64,000 bases of DNA. It comes from Candidatus Defluviicoccus seviourii (lineage in GTDB: Bacteria > Pseudomonadota > Alphaproteobacteria > Rhodospirillales > Defluviicoccaceae). Under the pieces are notes generated by a model. The model searched no databases. It saw only the letters and a program-made list of their open reading frames with translations, and was not told where the DNA came from. The stretch spans positions 1-64,000 of the forward strand of contig UXAT02000001.1 in the NCBI GenBank assembly GCA_900609035.2, written 5' to 3'. Positions within the stretch are counted from its first letter, which is position 1. Every line of letters starts with the position of its first letter. The translations under genes and the position numbers were made by a program. Below, piece after piece: positions 59,943 to 64,000 of the stretch.

Positions 59943-61636
59943 TGCCGGTTGAAGGTGTCGATGAGCTGGTCTTCCTGCCGCTGGGCGGGGCGGGGGAGAT
60001 CGGCATGAACCTCAACCTTTACGGCTACGGCGCAGCCGAGCAGCGGCGCTGGCTGATGATCGATTGTGGCATCGGCTTCGGCGCCGCCGGGATGCCCGGT
60101 GTCGATGTCGTCATGCCGGATCCGAGCTACATCGTCGAGCGCCGCGACCGGCTTGAAGGTTTGGTGCTGACGCACGCGCACGAAGACCATCTGGGCGCGA
60201 TTCCCTACCTTTGGCCGTTTCTGCGCTGCCCTGTGTATGGCAGCGACTTCGCGCTCGCGATTTTGCGCGGCAAGCTGGCGCGGACGAGTTTCGCCGCCGA
60301 GGTGCCGCTGCGGCCGATCGCGCCCAAGCAGACGGTCGCGCTGGGACCGTTCACGCTTGGTTTCATTAGCGTGGCGCATTCCATTCCGGAAGCGCACGCG
60401 GTCGTCATCCGTACGGGCGCCGGAACCCTGGTCCATACCGGTGACTGGAAACTCGACCCGGAACCGGTGGTCGGCGGCTTTGCCGACGAAGATGCGCTTG
60501 AGCGCGTCGGCGACGAAGGGGTGCTGGGCCTGATCTGTGATTCCACAAACGTGTTCGAGCCGGGCCGCGCCGGCTCCGAAGGCACGCTGCTGGCGCCGCT
60601 GACGGAGCTGATCGGTTCCTGTACGAACCGCGTCGCCGTCACCTGCTTTTCCAGCAACATCGCGCGGATGCATACGATCGCGACGGCAGCCCATCGCAAC
60701 GGCCGCGAGGTCGTCCTCGCCGGCTCGGCGGTCGCGCGGAACTATGTCGCTGCCAAGGAGTGCGGCTATTTAGGCGAGCTGCCCGCTTTCCTTGATACGG
60801 ACGCTGCCAGCTACCTGCCGCGCAACAAGATCGCGCTCGTGTGCACCGGCAGCCAGGGCGAACCGAACGCCGCGCTCGCACGGCTTGCGGCCGGGGAGCA
60901 TCCGTCGCTGGCGCTTGAGGCCGGCGACACCGTCATCTTCTCCTCGCGTGTCATTCCCGGCAACGAAATCGCCATCGGCCGGCTGCAGAACCAGTTGTTG
61001 CGGCGCGGGATCACGATCATCGGCCACCGGCAGGCGCGGATCCACGTTTCCGGCCACCCGGCCCGCGATGAACTGGCCCGCATGTATGCGCTGGTGCGGC
61101 CGCGTGTTGCGGTGCCGGTGCATGGCGAACTGCGCCACATGATGGAGCACGCGCGGCTGGCAACCGACCAGGGCGTCCCGCACACGATCGTTGCCGAGAA
61201 CGGGACGATGGTCCGCTTGAGCCCCGGTCCGGCGGCAGTGACGGAGGCGGTGCAGTCCGGGCGCTGGGCGCTCGAGGGAAACCGGGTCGTGCCGATCGCG
61301 GGCGAACTCATTCGCTACCGTACCAAGGCGGTTTACGAAGGCTCTGCATTTGTCACGGTCGCGCTGGCGGCGAAGCAGCAAGCCGCCGCCGATGTTCAGC
61401 TTTCGACGGTCGGACTACTGGAACAGGGCGAGGGGGAAGTGGCTGCGACGCTCACGGCGGCGGTTCGAAAAGCGATCGACGACCTGCCGGCCTCAACCTA
61501 TAAGGATGATGAGACGGTTCGCGAAGCGGTTAGGCTTACGGTTCGGCGAACCTGTCGCCAATTGTTGGGCAAGCGGCCCATGACACACGTTCACTTGGTG
61601 AGGAACGGTTTGGCGTCAACCGGAGCCGAGGGATGA
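59939..61636 (+). CDS. rnj: ribonuclease J
   Basis: Metallo-beta-lactamase/beta-CASP nuclease for RNA maturation and decay, with 5'-3' exo and endo activity. 565 residues from ATG 59939 (MMPVEGVDELVFLPLGGAGE); ATG 59942 is next to it. The zinc motif is THAHEDHLGAIPYL, and further ligands follow (HTGDWKLD, ISVAHSIPEA). The beta-CASP region holds GHRQARIHVSGHPARDELAR. The usual neighbours coaX, mce and DUF1467 are kept, except that mce is reduced. The stop overlaps the ATG of the mce remnant. Confidence 0.96.
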   Translation: MMPVEGVDELVFLPLGGAGEIGMNLNLYGYGAAEQRRWLMIDCGIGFGAAGMPGVDVVMPDPSYIVERRDRLEGLVLTHAHEDHLGAIPYLWPFLRCPVYGSDFALAILRGKLARTSFAAEVPLRPIAPKQTVALGPFTLGFISVAHSIPEAHAVVIRTGAGTLVHTGDWKLDPEPVVGGFADEDALERVGDEGVLGLICDSTNVFEPGRAGSEGTLLAPLTELIGSCTNRVAVTCFSSNIARMHTIATAAHRNGREVVLAGSAVARNYVAAKECGYLGELPAFLDTDAASYLPRNKIALVCTGSQGEPNAALARLAAGEHPSLALEAGDTVIFSSRVIPGNEIAIGRLQNQLLRRGITIIGHRQARIHVSGHPARDELARMYALVRPRVAVPVHGELRHMMEHARLATDQGVPHTIVAENGTMVRLSPGPAAVTEAVQSGRWALEGNRVVPIAGELIRYRTKAVYEGSAFVTVALAAKQQAAADVQLSTVGLLEQGEGEVAATLTAAVRKAIDDLPASTYKDDETVREAVRLTVRRTCRQLLGKRPMTHVHLVRNGLASTGAEG

Positions 61637-61707
61637 TCGGCAGGGTCAATCACGTGGCGATTGCAGTCCCTGACCTTGAAGCGGCAACAGCGGACGACAG
61701 CCGATGA
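61633..61707 (+). pseudogene. mce: 24-codon remnant of methylmalonyl-CoA epimerase gene
   Basis: ATG 61633 overlaps the rnj stop (ATGA) and opens a frame that reads MIGRVNHVAIAVPDLEAATA, the N-terminus of methylmalonyl-CoA epimerase with its first metal ligand His. After it come only ADDSR-type residues (DDSR) and TGA, whose bases overlap the next ATG (DUF1467). A complete mce has about 134 codons and sits at this place in many alphaproteobacteria. An internal in-frame-like deletion of about 110 codons explains what is seen. The product cannot be an enzyme. Confidence 0.8.
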
Positions 61708-61943
61708 ACGTGTGGACCGGTATCGCCGTGTACATCGTCATCTGGTGGGTCGTCATCTTTATGGTGCTGCCGTGGGGTGTGCGGCCGCTCGGTGCCGAAG
61801 ACATCGCCAAGGGCCATGCTTCGGGCGCGCCGCATCAGCCCCGGATCCTCACCAAAATGGCGGTGACGACCATTATCGCTGCGCTCGTCTGGGTTGGTGT
61901 CTATTTCCTGATCGACAGCGGCGCGATTTCTTTCCGCGAGTAG
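61704..61943 (+). CDS. DUF1467 family membrane protein
   Basis: Small inner-membrane protein of 79 residues with two transmembrane helices (near 4-24 and 50-71) and the family pattern IVIWWVVIFMVLPWGV, then G-A-P-H-Q-P-R before the second helix. The function is unknown. The family is nearly always placed between mce and proS in alphaproteobacteria. Its ATG overlaps the stop of the mce remnant; tag starts 3 bases after its stop. Confidence 0.92.
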   Translation: MNVWTGIAVYIVIWWVVIFMVLPWGVRPLGAEDIAKGHASGAPHQPRILTKMAVTTIIAALVWVGVYFLIDSGAISFRE

Positions 61944-61946
61944 GAC

Positions 61947-62498
61947 ATGTCCGGGTACTGCCGCGTCGCACCGGGCCACCCCGTGCATCAGCCCTACCAC
62001 GATCGGGAGTACGGCTTTCCGGTCGAGGACGAAGCAGTGCTGTTCGAGCGCCTGAGCCTCGAGATCTTTCAGGCCGGACTGTCCTGGGAGATCGTGCTCA
62101 AGAAGAGGGCGGCGCTCAACCGTGCGTTTGCTTCCTTCTCCGTCGATCGCGTTGCTGCCTTTGACGCCTCGGATCTGGAGCGGTTGCTGCACGACGCCGC
62201 CATCATTCGCAACCGTCGCAAGATCGAGGCGGTCATCGCGAATGCGGCCCAAGTCCAGGCGCTACGTGCAACGTCCGGCGGCTTTTCGCAGTGGCTTGCA
62301 GCCCTTCACCCGCTCCCGCACGAAGCATGGCTCAGCCAGTTTCGCGAAACGTTCCGCTTCATGGGGGCCGAGGTTGTGCGGGAATTCCTGCTCAGCACCG
62401 GCTATTTGCCGGGCGCCCACGCCGAAGACTGCCCGGCCTATGCGGCGATTGTGGCGGCGGCACCACCTTGGCTGGCGACGCCAAGGACGCGCGCTTGA
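61947..62498 (+). CDS. tag: DNA-3-methyladenine glycosylase I
   Basis: Base-excision repair enzyme removing 3-methyladenine. 183 residues. The family motif YHDREYGFPVEDEAVLFERL and LEIFQAGLSWEIVLKKRAAL are present; zinc ligands would be Cys5, His near 18, and the GAHAEDCPAY His and Cys at the C-terminal end. The catalytic Glu is in the FQAGLSWE motif. It is an insertion into the usual DUF1467-proS order, close behind DUF1467. Confidence 0.93.
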   Translation: MSGYCRVAPGHPVHQPYHDREYGFPVEDEAVLFERLSLEIFQAGLSWEIVLKKRAALNRAFASFSVDRVAAFDASDLERLLHDAAIIRNRRKIEAVIANAAQVQALRATSGGFSQWLAALHPLPHEAWLSQFRETFRFMGAEVVREFLLSTGYLPGAHAEDCPAYAAIVAAAPPWLATPRTRA

Positions 62499-62880
62499 AG
62501 GTGGGGACGGCTGAAACTCCGTGAGCGCATCCGCGATGGCAGGACCCCAAAAAAGACTGTGGCAAGACCGTTACCGACCTTGCCCCAGTCACGAAGCCAT
62601 CGCTGTTTTTTTGCCTCGGCGCGCACTTCCGCAAAGAGCGCTGTTTCCGATGCGTCTGTTAACGCTTCTTGAGAGTTTCCCCAAAAACCCGGGCCGAATT
62701 TCGCTTCGCCATGTGTCTGTTCCGACTACTGTCAAGACGTTACAGGAGAATAGGTGGAAGGTCACGTGTTTTTTCACCCAACGGTGTTAGAAAACGGCGC
62801 TTTGCCCGTGCAGCATGCCATTTTGCTCATGCAACAAGGGCCGAATACTCCCCGTTCATGCGCATGACAGAAGCAATGGC
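62499..62880. other. gene-free region with one terminator-like hairpin
   Basis: No gene is supported. It contains the hairpin at 62555-62590. The rest is somewhat less GC-rich than the genes around it, and I see no repeats or RNA gene. Confidence 0.6.
62555..62611 (+). terminator. possible terminator after tag
   Basis: Stem GACTGTGGCAAG (62555-62566) with CTTGCCCCAGTC (62579-62590), 11 of 12 pairs, loop of 12 bases. A T tract lies at 62605-62611, 14 bases beyond the stem, which is farther than in a classic intrinsic terminator. Confidence 0.4.
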
Positions 62881-63345
62881 ATGAGAAGGGGCTCCGTCTG
62901 GTGCAGGCGAACGCTCGCGCTGGTCTGCTGCACGCTTGTCGCGGGCTTGTTTTGGCGCCCGGACGCCCTGCGGGCAGAAGCCGGTGCGAACCCGGAAGGC
63001 AGGGTGGTGGCGCTCAACCGCGAAGACTGCGCCCGGCTGCTGGGGATGGCGCCAGCGGATGCAGCCGACTATGTGCCGGGCGTCGATGTCGAAGGCCGGC
63101 CGGTGGCGGCGGCCGATCTGCCGCGCGGATCTTTCAACCCGGCACTGAGGGCGGCCGAAATCGACGTCGAGCTGGGCGGTTTCGGCCGACGATGGCGGCC
63201 CTTCGCACGACCCGCCGATGTCATCGTTGGCCGAATCGGCTTTGATCACGACGGCGCCATTCTCCTCAACGGCGAGCCGCTGGCAGCCGCAGACCGCGAC
63301 CGCCTGGCGGCAGCGTGCCGCGAGGAGGGGCTGAATCCGCGCTAG
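62881..63345 (+). CDS. hypothetical exported protein
   Basis: A 154-residue protein with a signal peptide: basic start MRRGSVWCRR, hydrophobic TLALVCCTLVAGLF, and a likely cleavage site near residue 32 (RAEAG). The mature part is rich in Ala, Asp and Arg and has GVDVEGRPVAAADLPRG near residue 67 and no clear catalytic motif. I do not recognise the family. ATG 62881 is preferred; the frame is open from 62815 but that would place the signal peptide internally. It lies 121 bases before proS on the same strand. Confidence 0.75.
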   Translation: MRRGSVWCRRTLALVCCTLVAGLFWRPDALRAEAGANPEGRVVALNREDCARLLGMAPADAADYVPGVDVEGRPVAAADLPRGSFNPALRAAEIDVELGGFGRRWRPFARPADVIVGRIGFDHDGAILLNGEPLAAADRDRLAAACREEGLNPR

Positions 63346-63466
63346 CGACACGCGTCAACCCAGGGACGTTGATGTCACCGGCCGGTTCGCATAGAAGTCG
63401 ACAGCCCTCTGTCGCCGCGCTGCGGTGGCAACGCGGAAGGCGCCCCACGACCGCCAGGAACGACGA

Positions 63467-64000
63467 TGCGCTGGTCCCAGTACTTTCTGCCGACGCTGAA
63501 GGAGACCCCTGCCGAGGCGCAGATCGCCTCGCATCGGCTGATGCTGCGCGCCGGCATGATCCGGCAGTCGAGCGCCGGGATCTATGCCTGGCTGCCGCTG
63601 GGCCTGCGCGTGCTGCGGAAGATTGAGAACATCGTCCGCGCCGAGCAGAACGCCGCCGGCTGTATCGAGATGCTGATGTCGACGCTGCAGCCGGCCGAGC
63701 TGTGGCGCGAGAGCGGCCGCTACGACGCATATGGCCCGGAGATGCTGCGCTTCACCGATCGCCACGAGCGCGAGATGCTGTACGGGCCGACGAACGAGGA
63801 GCAGATCACCGAGATCTTTCGCGCGTCCGTGCGTAGCTATCGGCAGTTGCCGCGGCTGCTCTATCACATCCAGTGGAAGTTCCGCGACGAGATCCGGCCG
63901 CGCTTCGGGGTGATGCGCGGGCGTGAGTTCCTGATGAAGGACGCCTACTCGTTCGATCTCGATCGTGCCGGTGCGATCAGGGCTTACAACAAGATGTTCA
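63467..64000 (+). CDS. proS: prolyl-tRNA synthetase, 5' part
   Basis: Class II aminoacyl-tRNA synthetase charging tRNA-Pro; only the first 178 codons lie in the window and the frame is open to its end. ATG 63467 begins [20 protein letters not shown]. Motif 1 is seen around [20 protein letters not shown], and motif 2 around [20 protein letters not shown], with the following [10 protein letters not shown]. Its place after DUF1467 is the conserved alphaproteobacterial one. Confidence 0.97.

Noticed and set aside
62521..62790. 89-codon open frame between tag and the exported protein
   Set aside because: No ribosome site or motif, and it covers a hairpin; no evidence of coding.

Overview
The window comes from a GC-rich alphaproteobacterium, most likely of the Rhodospirillales or a close relative. 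This rests on gene order and gene type: a fused ispDF, the ntrB-ntrC-ntrY-ntrX-trkA-dat-hfq-hflX block, the tig-clpP-clpX-lon-hup block, a 14-gene nuo operon followed by birA-coaX-rnj-DUF1467-proS, and a LexA box of the alphaproteobacterial GTTC-N7-GTTC type. I cannot name a genus from the sequence.

Layout. 0-2 kb: a predicted zinc metallopeptidase and a REP-associated tyrosine transposase (RAYT) with its REP hairpins. 2-15.4 kb: isoprenoid gene ispDF (minus), then the nitrogen two-component systems NtrBC and NtrYX, TrkA potassium uptake, D-amino acid transaminase, a HAD phosphatase, Hfq, HflX and an inositol-monophosphatase-family enzyme. 15.5-23.3 kb: an accessory island with Phd/VapC, FitA/FitB-type and HigB/HigA toxin-antitoxin pairs, a membrane alpha/beta hydrolase bracketed by 116-bp direct repeats, about 1 kb of repeats and gene relics, and a lower-GC two-gene module made of an XRE-ASCH protein and a PIN-GNAT-PUA-like protein. 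23.4-36.3 kb: two oxidoreductases, an orphan ParA-like ATPase, the LexA-controlled mutagenesis operon imuA-imuB-dnaE2, dadA, the NAD(P)H-hydrate repair enzyme and malonyl-CoA decarboxylase. 36.4-43.5 kb: tRNA-Leu and the protein quality-control block tig, clpP, clpX, lon and HU. 43.7-58.4 kb: tRNA-Val, tRNA-Asp and nuoA to nuoN (complex I). 58.4-64 kb: birA, coaX, rnj, a gutted methylmalonyl-CoA epimerase gene, DUF1467, tag, an exported protein and the start of proS.

How the parts work together. Most of the window is conserved housekeeping sequence with tight, often overlapping start and stop codons. The unusual content is concentrated in 15.5-23.3 kb and in single anomalies elsewhere: a 59-residue histidine-rich insertion in trigger factor, a histidine-rich loop in NuoL, an mce gene reduced to 24 codons, a RAYT with ATT where ATG is expected, and short tandem repeats at intergenic sites. 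The best candidate for an undescribed system is the XRE-ASCH / PIN-GNAT-PUA module at 20139-22434.
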